In this document: positions 7,998-17,364 of the stretch, in pieces | Numbering within the stretch: position 1 is the stretch's first letter | Layout: every line of letters starts with the position of its first letter | Assembly: GCA_017477125.1 (NCBI GenBank) | Contig: JAFUXN010000132.1 | Span: forward strand, 1 to 34,687 | Length of the DNA: 34,687 nucleotides | Source of the DNA: Selenomonadaceae bacterium | Lineage (GTDB): Bacteria > Bacillota > Negativicutes > Selenomonadales > Selenomonadaceae | Direction of reading: 5' to 3' | Translations under genes and position numbers: made by a program | Notes under the pieces: model-generated | The model's database searches: none | The model's input: only the letters and a program-made list of their open reading frames with translations | What the model was told of the DNA's origin: nothing

Positions 7998-8063
7998 ATG
8001 CAGGTCGCGGCGAAAGTCTATGCGCAGGTAATTTTTTTCGATCGGAGATCATTGTGCGCATGA
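7998..8063 (+). CDS. Possible 21-residue leader or remnant ORF coupled to the RND gene
   Basis: ATG at 7998 is preceded by AAGGA at good spacing, encodes MQVAAKVYAQVIFFDRRSLC plus Ala, and its TGA (8061-8063) overlaps an in-frame ATG of the RND gene (8060) as ATGA. Such overlap usually means translational coupling. It could be the trace of a lost upstream adaptor gene or a short leader peptide. No homology is recognised; it may be chance. Confidence 0.25.
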   Translation: MQVAAKVYAQVIFFDRRSLCA

Positions 8064-11000
8064 GAAATTTAACGAAGCTCTCACTCACCAACCGCGATCT
8101 GGTGTGGTATTTTATTGTCGTCGTGTTTGTCGGCGGCATATTTTTTTATCAACGTTTGGGACGCATGGAGGACCCGGAATTTACGATCCGCGAGATGATC
8201 ATCAGCGCCGCATGGCCCGGCGCCACCGCTCAACAGATTCAGGAACAGGTGACCGACAAGCTGGAGCAGACGTTGCAGGACACTCCCGCGCTCGATTACA
8301 TAGAGAGTTACTCGCGCCCGGGCGTGACGGTGATCTTTGTGGAGCTGCGCGACGACGCCGACATCGACAACATCAAGCAGACGTGGCTCAAGATCAGAAA
8401 CTACTGCGAGGACATCAAGGGCGATCTGCCCGAGGGCGTGCTCGGACCTTTCTACGATGATCGGTTCGATGATGTGTACGGCACGATCTATGCGCTGGTC
8501 GGCGACGATTTTTCTTATGAGGAGCTCCGCGCGGAGGCTCAAAAGATTCGTCGTCAACTGTTGGGGCTCAAGGAAGTTCAGCGCGTAGAGCTTGAGGGCG
8601 AGCAGACCGAGAAGATTTACGTCGAGATCAAGCGCGATAAGCTGTCGGAACTTGGGATCGCGCCGACCGCCATCGCAGACGCCATCGAGCAAGCCAATCA
8701 GATGATGCCGTCGGGCATGCTCGAGACGACGACCGACAACGTTTATATCAGAGTGAGCGGCATGTTCGACGACCTTCACACGCTTGAGAGCCTGCCGATC
8801 AATGCCGACGGGAAGATATTTCGTCTTGCCGACATCGCAACGATCGAACGTCGATACTCTCAACCGTCCGAACCGAAGTTTTTCTACAACGGTCAGCCCG
8901 CGATCGGTATAGCGGTTTCAATGACGCCGGGCGGCAACATACTCGAGCTCGGCGAGGAGGAGCATCGACTGATCGAGGCGGCGCAATCGGAACTGCCGTT
9001 AGGCATGGAAATTCATCAGGTCGCCGATCAACCTCAAGTGGTCGAAGAATCGATCGGCGAATTTGTTGAGGCGCTCGTCGAAGCGATCGTGATCGTCATG
9101 GTGATCAACTTCATCAGCCTCGGTTGGCGCACGGGCTTGGTCGTGGCGTTCTGCATTCCATTGGTGTTCGCGGGAACCTTTTGCGCGATGTATCTGATGG
9201 GCATCGACCTTCAGAAGGTTTCGCTCGGCTCGTTGATCATCGCGCTGGGGCTGTTGGTCGACGACGAGATCATAGCAGTCGAGATGATGAGCGTTCAATT
9301 GGAGCGCGGGCTCGATCGATTGGACGCGGCATGCTCGGCGTTCGACATCACCGCCAAGCCCATGTTGACAGGCACGTTGATCACATGCGCGGGCTTCATT
9401 CCGATCGCCTTCTCGAAAGGCATGGCGGCGGAGTTCTGCAGTTCGCTGTTCCCCGTCATCTGCTCAACGCTGCTGCTGTCGTGGATCGTGTCTGTGATGG
9501 TGACGCCGCTGTTCGGCTTGCACCTTATCAAAGTGTCGAGCAAACCCGCGGAACTCTATCAAGGACGCTTTTATCAGATGTTCCGCGCGGTGCTGAAAAA
9601 ATTTTTGGCGCACCGAGTGATCGTCCTGCTGTCGACGGTAGCGGTCTTTGTCGGCTCGATCGTGCTGATGGATTTCGTTGAAGAGGAGTTCTTCCCGTCG
9701 TCGATCCGTCCCGAAGTGCTGGTGAACTTGAGTTTGCCCGAAGGCTCGTCGATGGTGGCGACCGAGGAGGCGACGCGGACGTTCTCAACGTTCCTTGACA
9801 AGCAGGGTGATCTGATAAAAAATTATTCGGCGTATGTGGGTGTCGGGGCGCCGCGCTTTGTGCTGACGATGGAGCCCGAGCTTGATGCGGACAACTTTGC
9901 GCAGTTTGTGATCGTCGCCGAGAGCAGAGAGAAGCGCGAGGAGCTGACGGCGCGGATCAACGACGAGCTGTCGACGGAGCTTTCGCATGTGAGGAGCAAA
10001 ATTCATTTCATACAGACGGGGCCGCCGGCGGCGTATCCGATCATGCTTCGAGTGTCGGGCTACGATGTTGAGCGAGTGCGGACGCTGGCGATGCAGGTTC
10101 GAGACGTGGTCGCCGACGATCCGAACGTGTTTGACGCTCATCTCAATTGGATCGACAAGTCGAAGGTGTTGCACGTCGAGCTTGATCAGGATAAGTTGAG
10201 CGCGTTGGGGCTGTCGACGACGGCGGTGGCGCAGACGCTTTACACCGAGCTGACGGGAGCGAAGGCGGCGGAGTTTTATACGGGGGATCGGACGCTCGAC
10301 ATTGATCTTCGATTGTCGGCGATCGATCGAGACAAGTTGTCTGACGTTGAGAACATGCCGATCTACTTGGGGGCGGCGGGCTATGTTCCGCTGTCGCAGG
10401 TGGCGACGCTCGAATATCGCGCGGAGGACGGACTGATCTGGCGCCGCAATCTCAAGCCGACGATCACGGTGCAGGCGAACATTCGATCGGGGACGGCGGT
10501 CGATGCGGGGACGAAGGCGATGAATGCGCTCGAGTCGATCATCGGCGAACTGCCCTACGGTTATGCGATCGAGGCGGGCGGCGATCTCGAGGACAGTGAT
10601 TCATCGCTCGACAACTTGAGCGAGCCGCTGCCGTTGATGTTGTTCGTGATCGCGACGCTGTTGATGATCCAATTGAGGAGCGCGAAGCAATTGCTGTTGA
10701 CGGTGCTGACGATCCCGTTGGGGCTGATCGGAGTGACGTTCGGCATGCTGTTGACGGGCTCACCGCTCGGATTCGTGGCGTACCTCGGGATATTGGCGTT
10801 GAGCGGAATGATCAGCCGCAACTCGGTGATCCTGCTCGATCAGATCGACAAGCATCTGGCGGAGGGATTGACGCCGCACGAGGCGGTGATCGAATCGACG
10901 GTGATGAGGTTCCGCCCGATCATGTTGACGGCGTTGACGGCGATCTTGGGAATGATCCCGTTGATGGCGAGCGTATTTTGGGGACCGATGGCGATAGCGA

Positions 11001-11086
11001 TCGCGAGCGGGCTGTTGGCGGCGACGGTGCTGACGTTGTTGGTGTTGCCGACGATGTACGCGATGATGTACGGAGTGAAGGGCTGA
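8054..11086 (+). CDS. RND-family efflux transporter, inner-membrane subunit (AcrB-like)
   Basis: Proton-driven inner-membrane pump of 1010 residues, somewhat shorter than E. coli AcrB (1049). The architecture is the family's: TM1 near residue 15, a first porter/docking region to about 325, TM2-TM6 (about 335-480), a second porter region and a final TM cluster (about 860-1005). The proton-relay pair in TM4 is visible as LLVDDE (D403-D404), and the start region KLSLTNRDLVWYFIVV and LGRMEDPEFTIREM match this subfamily. GGAG at 8044-8047 favours GTG 8054; ATG 8060 is an alternative. No membrane-fusion or outer-membrane partner gene is adjacent, which is unusual. Substrate unknown. Confidence 0.92.
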   Translation: MRMRNLTKLSLTNRDLVWYFIVVVFVGGIFFYQRLGRMEDPEFTIREMIISAAWPGATAQQIQEQVTDKLEQTLQDTPALDYIESYSRPGVTVIFVELRDDADIDNIKQTWLKIRNYCEDIKGDLPEGVLGPFYDDRFDDVYGTIYALVGDDFSYEELRAEAQKIRRQLLGLKEVQRVELEGEQTEKIYVEIKRDKLSELGIAPTAIADAIEQANQMMPSGMLETTTDNVYIRVSGMFDDLHTLESLPINADGKIFRLADIATIERRYSQPSEPKFFYNGQPAIGIAVSMTPGGNILELGEEEHRLIEAAQSELPLGMEIHQVADQPQVVEESIGEFVEALVEAIVIVMVINFISLGWRTGLVVAFCIPLVFAGTFCAMYLMGIDLQKVSLGSLIIALGLLVDDEIIAVEMMSVQLERGLDRLDAACSAFDITAKPMLTGTLITCAGFIPIAFSKGMAAEFCSSLFPVICSTLLLSWIVSVMVTPLFGLHLIKVSSKPAELYQGRFYQMFRAVLKKFLAHRVIVLLSTVAVFVGSIVLMDFVEEEFFPSSIRPEVLVNLSLPEGSSMVATEEATRTFSTFLDKQGDLIKNYSAYVGVGAPRFVLTMEPELDADNFAQFVIVAESREKREELTARINDELSTELSHVRSKIHFIQTGPPAAYPIMLRVSGYDVERVRTLAMQVRDVVADDPNVFDAHLNWIDKSKVLHVELDQDKLSALGLSTTAVAQTLYTELTGAKAAEFYTGDRTLDIDLRLSAIDRDKLSDVENMPIYLGAAGYVPLSQVATLEYRAEDGLIWRRNLKPTITVQANIRSGTAVDAGTKAMNALESIIGELPYGYAIEAGGDLEDSDSSLDNLSEPLPLMLFVIATLLMIQLRSAKQLLLTVLTIPLGLIGVTFGMLLTGSPLGFVAYLGILALSGMISRNSVILLDQIDKHLAEGLTPHEAVIESTVMRFRPIMLTALTAILGMIPLMASVFWGPMAIAIASGLLAATVLTLLVLPTMYAMMYGVKG

Positions 11087-11094
11087 AGTATTTT

Positions 11095-11763
11095 TTGAAG
11101 GACAAGATAGAGCGGGCGTATCGTCGAGTCGGGCGATTGGCGTCGATGTATGATGGAATGATGTTGAACAGCAGTTGGTTGGGTCGGCTGGCGATGAAAT
11201 ATTTTTGGCAGTTGACCGATGAGAAGTATGAGGCGTTCATCAACCAAGCGTTTGCGGGAGTGCCCGACGACTTTAGCGGGCGGCTGTTGGAGATTCCGGT
11301 TGGGACGGGCGTGTTGTCGTTGCCGATCTTCGAACGGTTGAAGGCGGAGCGGATCGTTTGCGCGGACTTCTCGACGGAGATGTTGGAGGCGGCGCGAGCG
11401 AATGCCGCAGGGGTGAGCAATGTTGAGTTTATGCAATGCGATGTGGGGTCGTTGCCGTTCGACGACGGGAGTTTTGATCATGTGTTGTCGATCAACGGTT
11501 TCCATGCATTTCCCGACAAGGAGGCGGCTTATGAGGAGACGCGGCGGGTGTTGTGCGAGGGCGGGACATTCAGCGGCTGCATGTATGTGAAGGGGCTCAA
11601 CGGGCGGACGGATTTTTTTGTTGAGCAGTTTTGCGAGAGGCATGGATTTTTCACGCCGCCCTATGAGACGTTGACGACGCTGGCGGAGCGATTGAAATCA
11701 ATGTACTCGGCGGTTGAGATCGATCACGTCGAGGCGTTTGCGGGGTTTGTATGTCGAAAATGA
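11095..11763 (+). CDS. Class I SAM-dependent methyltransferase
   Basis: About 222 residues with a Methyltransf_11-like fold. The SAM-binding motif I is the variant LEIPVGTGVLSLP rather than the classic DxGxGxG, followed by CADFSTEMLEAARANA (motif II region) and the LPFDDGSFDHVLSINGFH segment (motif IV). A C-terminal Phe/Tyr-rich part may bind the methyl acceptor, which is unknown. No good ATG exists near the beginning: TTG at 11095 is the first start after the RND stop and a weak GAAGG lies upstream; ATG codons near 11148 would truncate the N-terminal helix. It overlaps truA by 13 bases. Confidence 0.8.
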   Translation: MKDKIERAYRRVGRLASMYDGMMLNSSWLGRLAMKYFWQLTDEKYEAFINQAFAGVPDDFSGRLLEIPVGTGVLSLPIFERLKAERIVCADFSTEMLEAARANAAGVSNVEFMQCDVGSLPFDDGSFDHVLSINGFHAFPDKEAAYEETRRVLCEGGTFSGCMYVKGLNGRTDFFVEQFCERHGFFTPPYETLTTLAERLKSMYSAVEIDHVEAFAGFVCRK

Positions 11764-12509
11764 GGAACATCGCATTGTTGGTTGCCTACGACGGCACGAA
11801 TTATCATGGGTTTCAACGTCAGACGAGATGGTTGGCGATCCAAAACGTATTGGAGGATCGATTGTCGCGAGTGTTCGGCGGACGGATCGAGTTGGCGGCG
11901 GCGGGACGAACCGACGCGGGAGTGCATGCGCGGGGTCAAGTGGTCAACTTCTTCACCGAGGGGACGATCCCGATCGATCGGATCACGATAGCGGCGGCGA
12001 GCGTGTTGCCGAGTGATATAGTGGTGCGTCGGGCGTGGGAGGCGGACGAAAATTTTTCGGCGCGGTTCTCGGTGGTGAGCAAGATTTATACTTATCGATT
12101 GCATGTCGGCGAGACGAGCGATCCGTTGATCGATCGATACGCCTGGCATGTCCGACCGCCGATTGATGTTGAGAGCATGTCGGCGGCGCTGAAACTTCTC
12201 GTCGGCACTCATGACTTCAGCGCGTTCAGATCGTCGAGCGAAGTTGAGCGCAATCCCGTTCGAACGATCTTCGATGCGACAATCGATGAACGGTTCGATC
12301 CGATCGGCGATCGACTGTTGACGATCCGATTGCACGCCGACGGATTCTTATACAAGATGGCGCGCAACATCGTGGGCGCGGCGGTGAAGGTTGGGCGCGG
12401 ACGCATGACGCTCGACGAGCTCAAAAATATTTTCGACGGTCGAGATCGAAATGCCGCTCCGCCTCCCGCGCCCGCGCTCGGGCTCTGCTTAAGTGAAGTT
12501 TACTATTGA
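11751..12509 (+). CDS. truA: tRNA pseudouridine(38-40) synthase TruA
   Basis: Converts U38-U40 of the tRNA anticodon stem to pseudouridine in the cytoplasm. The 252 residues match the family's usual length. The catalytic Asp is D55 in GRTDAGVHARGQ; the opening strand VAYDGTNYHGFQRQ and the C-terminal FLYKMARNIVGA are further TruA signatures. It begins within the end of the methyltransferase gene (ATG 11751; ATG 11760 also possible). In Firmicutes truA commonly follows ecfT and precedes rplM-rpsI; here an RTX-like gene, an RND pump and a methyltransferase intervene on the left, and an exported orphan follows on the right. Confidence 0.95.
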   Translation: MSKMRNIALLVAYDGTNYHGFQRQTRWLAIQNVLEDRLSRVFGGRIELAAAGRTDAGVHARGQVVNFFTEGTIPIDRITIAAASVLPSDIVVRRAWEADENFSARFSVVSKIYTYRLHVGETSDPLIDRYAWHVRPPIDVESMSAALKLLVGTHDFSAFRSSSEVERNPVRTIFDATIDERFDPIGDRLLTIRLHADGFLYKMARNIVGAAVKVGRGRMTLDELKNIFDGRDRNAAPPPAPALGLCLSEVYY

Positions 12510-12564
12510 AAAAATGGCGGCGCCAATGTAAAATCATTTGTAAAAACGAAGGAGCAGATTAATC

Positions 12565-13107
12565 GTGAGGAAAATCATATCATTGATCGCGTTGACGATG
12601 TTGATGACGTTGATGGCATCGACGGCATTGGCGGCGTCTGTGGTGACCGAACGGGTAGGCGTGGTGATAGTGGGCGGCGCCGAGTACAAGACGAAGGACT
12701 ACTACGATTTTGTTGAGAAGTATTTCGTCAAGCCGTTCGCAGGCGATCGATATCAAGTGCAGTACGGCAAGGACGCGCAGAACAAATATCAAAACTTCTG
12801 GCTCGATAAGGGCTATTTGGAGGAGCAGGTTCCGACGCAGAGAGACTTCATCGATTTCGTGTCGTATGGCGCTTATGACAGAGTGATCTTCCTGAAGGTG
12901 CAGGACTCGGTGACTGATCAGCAGGGCAAGCGGTCGCGGCTGTCGGTGAACGTCAACGGGTTCCTGGTCGATCGTCGGAAGGTGCTGAAGGCGTCGAGCT
13001 CGACGAACGAGGAAGATTCGAAGGCGAGCCAGTTGAGGGCGCGTCGTGGAGCGTTCAAGAAGTGCGCGAAGGAATTGCATGAGGCGATCGCTCCGCTGAT
13101 GAAATAA
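12565..13107 (+). CDS. Exported protein of unknown function
   Basis: A 180-residue protein starting at GTG 12565 behind AAGGAG. It opens with a clear Sec signal peptide: MRK, a hydrophobic core to about residue 19, and a probable cleavage after STALA (23). The mature part is soluble and charged: a beta-strand VGVVIVGG, YKTKDYYDFVEKYF, then repeated strand-like runs (YDRVIFLKVQ, RLSVNVNGFLVDRR) and a lysine/arginine-rich C-terminal helix ending LHEAIAPLMK. No cysteines pair up in an obvious way and no catalytic motif is recognised. It stands alone with its own terminator, so it is a periplasmic or surface protein of unknown role. Confidence 0.8.
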   Translation: MRKIISLIALTMLMTLMASTALAASVVTERVGVVIVGGAEYKTKDYYDFVEKYFVKPFAGDRYQVQYGKDAQNKYQNFWLDKGYLEEQVPTQRDFIDFVSYGAYDRVIFLKVQDSVTDQQGKRSRLSVNVNGFLVDRRKVLKASSSTNEEDSKASQLRARRGAFKKCAKELHEAIAPLMK

Positions 13108-13131
13108 AATTTTCGGCGACGACATTCGAAG

Positions 13132-13163
13132 GCGACGGTTCCGATTGGGGCTGTCGCTTTTTT
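13132..13163 (+). terminator. Intrinsic terminator after the exported protein
   Basis: GCGACGG (13132-13138) pairs with CTGTCGC (13151-13157), one G-T pair, followed by six T residues. Confidence 0.75.
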
Positions 13164-13196
13164 AATGATCGTTGTTGACATCGGCAATGAATTTTT

Positions 13197-14407
13197 ATGA
13201 TGTTCACGATGGACGACGAGTTTAAGCGAATTACCCGATCGAGTGGCGACGTTGCGAGGACTTTCGTCGTCAGAAGCTCGATGTGTTCATGCGTTTGATC
13301 GAGAAATGCATGCAGACGGGCGAGTTTCGCATAATCAATCGCGGCTTCGTCAAACAGCAGTTGCTTTTCATGTCGTCGTTGCTCGCCGATTCGAAGTTCC
13401 TTGCGGAAAATAAATTGACGTACACGGAAGCGATAGAGGAATTTCGCAAGCTGATGTTCTTCTATTGGCAGACGTCGGAAGCGAAATCCGATGTGCCGTT
13501 GCTGTGGGGCATGGCGGACGCGAAGGAGATCAACATCAATTCAAAGGTGAGCGGGCGCGTGGTCGAACTGCTCGTCGACGAGGGCGATCACGTTGAAGAA
13601 GGACAGTTGATCGCGCGGATCGATCGGGACATGCAGTAGCCTCAACTTCATCAGGCTCAAGCCGCGCTCGCCGCTCAGTACGCTCAACTGCAGCAGGTGA
13701 TGATCGCGTCGCGCAATGCGGAGACTTCGCTCGATGCTCAACTCCGCGCGGCTCAGGCTCAACTCAATCAGGCGACGACCGCCGCCAACCTTGCCGCCAA
13801 GGACGAGGCTCGATATCGCGCGTTGCTCGAGGCGGGCGCCGTCTCCGTTCAGACCTATGACACTTACAAATCTCAACTCGACAACGCGCTTGCCGCAGAA
13901 GACGCCGCTCGCGCCGCCGTCGATGCCGCCAACGCCGATCTGCTCAAAAACGATCAGAACCTTGCCGCTCAACGCGCCGCTCAAGAGCAAGCCGCCGCCC
14001 TTCAATCTCAGCTCGACGCGGTCAACGTCAACATCGACGAGACGGAAATTCGCGCGCACTTCGACGGCATCATCACTCAAAAATATGTCGAGGAAGGGCA
14101 ATTGATTTCGAGCGCGATCCCGATCTTTGCGCTGCAAAATCATCTCGACAATTGGATCGATTTCAAGGTCGACGAGACGGCTATCAATAAATTTTCGATC
14201 GGTCAATCGCTCAAGGTGCGCGGGCGCGACGGCTCGACGGTGATAGACGGGACGGTTGAGAGCATTCGGCGGAAGGCGGATTTTGCGACGCAGAAGGCGA
14301 CGAGCGAACGCGGCGACGTCGATGTGATTGCGTTCAATGTCAAGGTGCGGACGAATTCCGATGCGGTGTGGTCGGGCATGCGCTTCTCGCTCGACGGAGT
14401 ACGTTGA
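13197..14407 (+). pseudogene. tetR'-'hlyD fusion pseudogene
   Basis: The remnants of two genes are joined. The left part (13197 to about 13460) reads as the C-terminal half of a TetR regulator (YPIEWRRCEDFRRQKLDVF onward); its DNA-binding domain is missing and a frameshift lies near 13226. It runs in frame into an HlyD-type membrane-fusion adaptor from about WQTSEAKSDVPLLWG, which lacks its own start and most of its membrane anchor. The adaptor's biotinyl-lipoyl hairpin (INSKVSGRVVELLVDEGD) is cut by an in-frame TAG at 13637-13639, after which the same frame continues through the coiled-coil and second hairpin to 14407. A deletion between adjacent tetR and hlyD genes plus a nonsense mutation explain this. 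Confidence 0.85.
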
Positions 14408-14408
14408 C

Positions 14409-15270
14409 ATGTTTTTCGTCGATAAAAAAGTCGCCGCGTTGCTGATCGCAATCCCGCTCCTGTACACGATGCTGTTCGGCGGGCTGTTCATTCAAAACGC
14501 GTTGACCGACATCCCGATCGTCATCTGCAATCTCGACGGCGGTTCGTACGGTCGAAGGATCGTGCGCGATCTCGGCGACACGCCCGAAGTGCGCGTGGTC
14601 GAGGTTAACGCCGACCCGACCGATCTCGAACGGCGAATGATCGAGATGAAATCGTTTGGCGTCGTGGTCATTCCGCAGGATTTTTCGCGGCAGTTGAGCA
14701 CCGGCGGCTCGACTTCGATCGAGTTGATCATCGACAACACCAATCGATCGGTCGGCTCAACGGTGTCGAAGGCGTTGCAGACCGTTCTCGCGCCGTTCAA
14801 CGCCGAATTGATCTCGACGCAACTTCAAAGCTCCGCGCGGATTTCGATGAGCTCACGGATTTTGTACAACCCGACCGTCGGCTACGAAGATTTCTTCCTT
14901 GCCGCGCTGATCATTCACGCCGCTCAGATTGCCGTCGTGTTTTCTGTCGCGCCTTCGATCGTCGATGAGAAGCTCGATGAGAAGCACCCGATCACCAAGC
15001 CGTTGCCGTTTCTGATCAATCGGCTGATTCGCGCTGATGGTCGGCTCGTGGATCAACATCGACTTCAGTTTGTTTCTGTCATACGTGATGCCGATCGGGA
15101 ACGTCGCCGACGACTTACGTTCGATGCTCGTCAAGGGCGCGGCGTTCGGTTGGACGGCTCACGCGATGATGCTGCTTGCGATCGGGAGCGTGTTCTTCAC
15201 GGTCTCGATGATTGGATTGATCAAACATGTTAGAGATAATGGAACGCGAATTGCGGGTGCTGGTCAGTGA
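14409..15270 (+). pseudogene. ABC-2 type efflux permease, frameshifted (first)
   Basis: The first 205 or so residues read well: TM1 (AALLIAIPLLYTMLFGGLF), then an extracytoplasmic domain starting IPIVICNLDGGSYGRRIV, then TM segments from FFLAALIIHAAQIAVVF. This is the YbhS/YbhR-like ABC2_membrane_3 layout used for drug or lipid export. Near 15025-15040 the frame is lost and the remaining membrane part continues in the +1 frame (GSWINIDFSLFLSYVMPIGN to 15270). One inserted base or two lost bases would account for it. No ATPase gene accompanies it. It follows the adaptor pseudogene after one base. Confidence 0.85.
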
Positions 15271-15907
15271 GCACTTGATGACGTTCGTGGTGTTGATGTG
15301 CGCGGCAATTGATACAAGCGGTTGCCGACGCCGATCAGTTGAGGTACTACGCGACGCTCAACGATGATCTTGAGGCGGTCAACGCCCATGCAATCGGTCG
15401 TGAGCGAGTTCGATTCAAAAATGATTCGTCAGACGGCGATGAGGAGCGGCGCAGATCGGAATGATTTTGGCGTTTTCGATGTCGATGTTTGAGGAGAAAA
15501 AAAAAGCGCCGTCGATGCGTTCAATCGCGGCGAAGGAAATTTTATATTTGATGTTGAGCGTGACGTCGGTGATGCTCGCGATAACGATCCTGTCGGCGGT
15601 GTTCGATCTGCGCATGGCGCTGATTCAGTGCATGGTGTTCTACACGTTGCCGGCATTTTTATTGAGCGGATACATTTGGTCGGAGCAGGGAATGATCGAA
15701 CCGATACGCTTGATATCGATCATTCAGCCGGTGCATTACATTCTCATGGATTTTCGAGCGATGGCGCTGGTCGGCACCTCGGAGAATTTCGTTGAGCACG
15801 TGGCGCTGTTCATTGCAATCGGATTCGGCGCGTTGCTCATCGCCATGCTCATTCGAGTTCGATGGTCGAAGGCGGTTTCGACGTGCAATCATACAGCACG
15901 CGATTGA
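15227..15907 (+). pseudogene. ABC-2 type efflux permease, multiply disrupted (second)
   Basis: Begins with MLEIMERELRVLVSEHLMTF (ATG 15227), overlapping the end of the preceding permease by 44 bases. It breaks after FVVLMCAA, skips most of TM1, resumes near 15313 as VADADQLRYYATLNDDLEAV in the next frame, then shifts again through SVVSEFDSKMIRQTAM and finally into the frame 15461-15907, which holds the C-terminal TM helices (ILYLMLSVTSVMLAITILSA onward). At least three lesions, including one close to a nine-A run near 15497. Its tail reads antisense into the end of guaA, so the original 3' end is also gone. Confidence 0.85.
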
Positions 15908-17363
15908 CGCCCGCGACCTCATTGACGATCCGATCCGCCGCGCGACTCAATACCTCCCACGGGATTTTCGATGCCGTTGCCGTCATGAAATCCGTCGTCT
16001 CGACCGCTCGAAGGACGACCGCATAATCGTAAGTTCGACCGTCGCCCATCACGCCCACCGATCTCATGTTCGTCAGCGCCGCAAAATATTGATTCGACAC
16101 CACGCCCGCACTCTCGAGCTCCGCGCGGAAGATCGCGTCGGCGTCCTGCACGATCTTGATCTTGTCAGCCGTCACCTCACCGATGATCCTGATCCCGAGC
16201 CCGGGACCGGGGAACGGTTGACGGCTCACGATCTTCTCGTCAAGCCCGAGCTCCCGTCCGACGGCGCGAACCTCGTCTTTGAACAACAGTCTCAACGGTT
16301 CGACGATCGCTTTGAAGTCAACGTGATCGGGCAGCCCGCCGACGTTGTGATGCGATTTGATCACCGCCGCCTTCCCCAGCCCGCTCTCGATCACGTCGGG
16401 GTAAATCGTTCCCTGCACAAGGTAATCGACCGCGCCTATTTTTTTTGCTTCCTCCTCGAACACGCGGATAAATTCTTCGCCGATGATCTTGCGTTTGCGT
16501 TCGGGCTCCGTCACTCCCGACAGTCGAGCCAAAAACCGTTGAGATGCATCGACACGAACGAAGTTGAGATCAAAGTTTTTGAAGACGGCTTCGACCTCGT
16601 CAGCCTCGTTCTTGCGCAACAGACCGTGGTCGACGAACACGCACGTCAAATTCTTGCCGATTGCCTTCGACATCAACGCCGCCGCCACGCTCGAATCGAC
16701 GCCGCCGCTCAACGCGCAAAGTGCTCGCCCCTTGAGCGTCTCCTTGAGCTCGGCAATCTTGGTTTCGGCGAACGATTTCATCTGCCAATCGCGACGACAG
16801 CCGCACACGTCGATAAAATTGTCGAAGACGCGCTTGCCCTCGACGGTGTGAACGACCTCGGGGTGAAACTGCACAGCGTAGAGTTTTCGAGCGTCGTTCT
16901 CCATGGCGGCGATGGGGCAATTGCCGGTCGACGCCGTGAGCGCAAATCCATGCGGCAGTTCGACGATCCGATCGTTGTGGCTCATCCAAACGGTTGTGTG
17001 ATCGCTCATGCCGTTGAGCAAGCGGGAGGCGCCGACGCGATTGAGATCGGTGCGACCAAACTCTGAAGTGGGCGCGGTCTCGACCTTGCCGCCCAACGTC
17101 TTCGCCATCAATTGAGCTCCGAAACAGATGCCGAGGATCGGGACGTCGAGCTCAAACAGTTTGGGATCGACATGAAAGTCGTCGCTGTTGACCGATTGAG
17201 GTCCGCCCGTCAGTATGATTCCGCGCGGCTCGAAATTTTTGATCGCGTTGAGATCGAAATTGTTGTAGCCGTGCACCTCACAATAAACATGATTCTCCCG
17301 CACTCGACGCGCAATCAGTTGATTGTACTGCCCGCCGAAATCCAACACCAAAATTTTTTCCAC
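15849..17363 (-). CDS. guaA: GMP synthase (glutamine-hydrolysing)
   Basis: Converts XMP to GMP with glutamine and ATP in purine synthesis. The 504 residues contain the full GuaA order: class I glutamine amidotransferase with nucleophile C80 in LGICFGAQ and the His-Glu pair in QFHPEV (H167, E169); the PP-loop ATPase motif SGGVDSS (219-225); and the C-terminal dimerisation domain with [13 protein letters not shown] and the terminal STIELE. GTG at 17363 is the start, preceded on this strand by GGGGAGG. It begins one base after the fic stop, as last gene of manA/ROK-fic-guaA. Its 3' end overlaps the decayed permease convergently by 59 bases. Confidence 0.97.
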   Translation of the reverse strand: MEKILVLDFGGQYNQLIARRVRENHVYCEVHGYNNFDLNAIKNFEPRGIILTGGPQSVNSDDFHVDPKLFELDVPILGICFGAQLMAKTLGGKVETAPTSEFGRTDLNRVGASRLLNGMSDHTTVWMSHNDRIVELPHGFALTASTGNCPIAAMENDARKLYAVQFHPEVVHTVEGKRVFDNFIDVCGCRRDWQMKSFAETKIAELKETLKGRALCALSGGVDSSVAAALMSKAIGKNLTCVFVDHGLLRKNEADEVEAVFKNFDLNFVRVDASQRFLARLSGVTEPERKRKIIGEEFIRVFEEEAKKIGAVDYLVQGTIYPDVIESGLGKAAVIKSHHNVGGLPDHVDFKAIVEPLRLLFKDEVRAVGRELGLDEKIVSRQPFPGPGLGIRIIGEVTADKIKIVQDADAIFRAELESAGVVSNQYFAALTNMRSVGVMGDGRTYDYAVVLRAVETTDFMTATASKIPWEVLSRAADRIVNEVAGVNRVLYDCTSKPPSTIELE

Positions 17364-17364
17364 G

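Noticed and set aside
13637-13639. TAG as a recoded (pyrrolysine-type or readthrough) codon
   Set aside because: The gene also lacks its 5' end and the following operon genes carry frameshifts, so a nonsense mutation in a decaying locus is simpler.
15792-17066. Long plus-strand frame of 424 codons opposite guaA
   Set aside because: The minus strand encodes complete GuaA; the antisense product is Arg/His-rich without recognisable domains.
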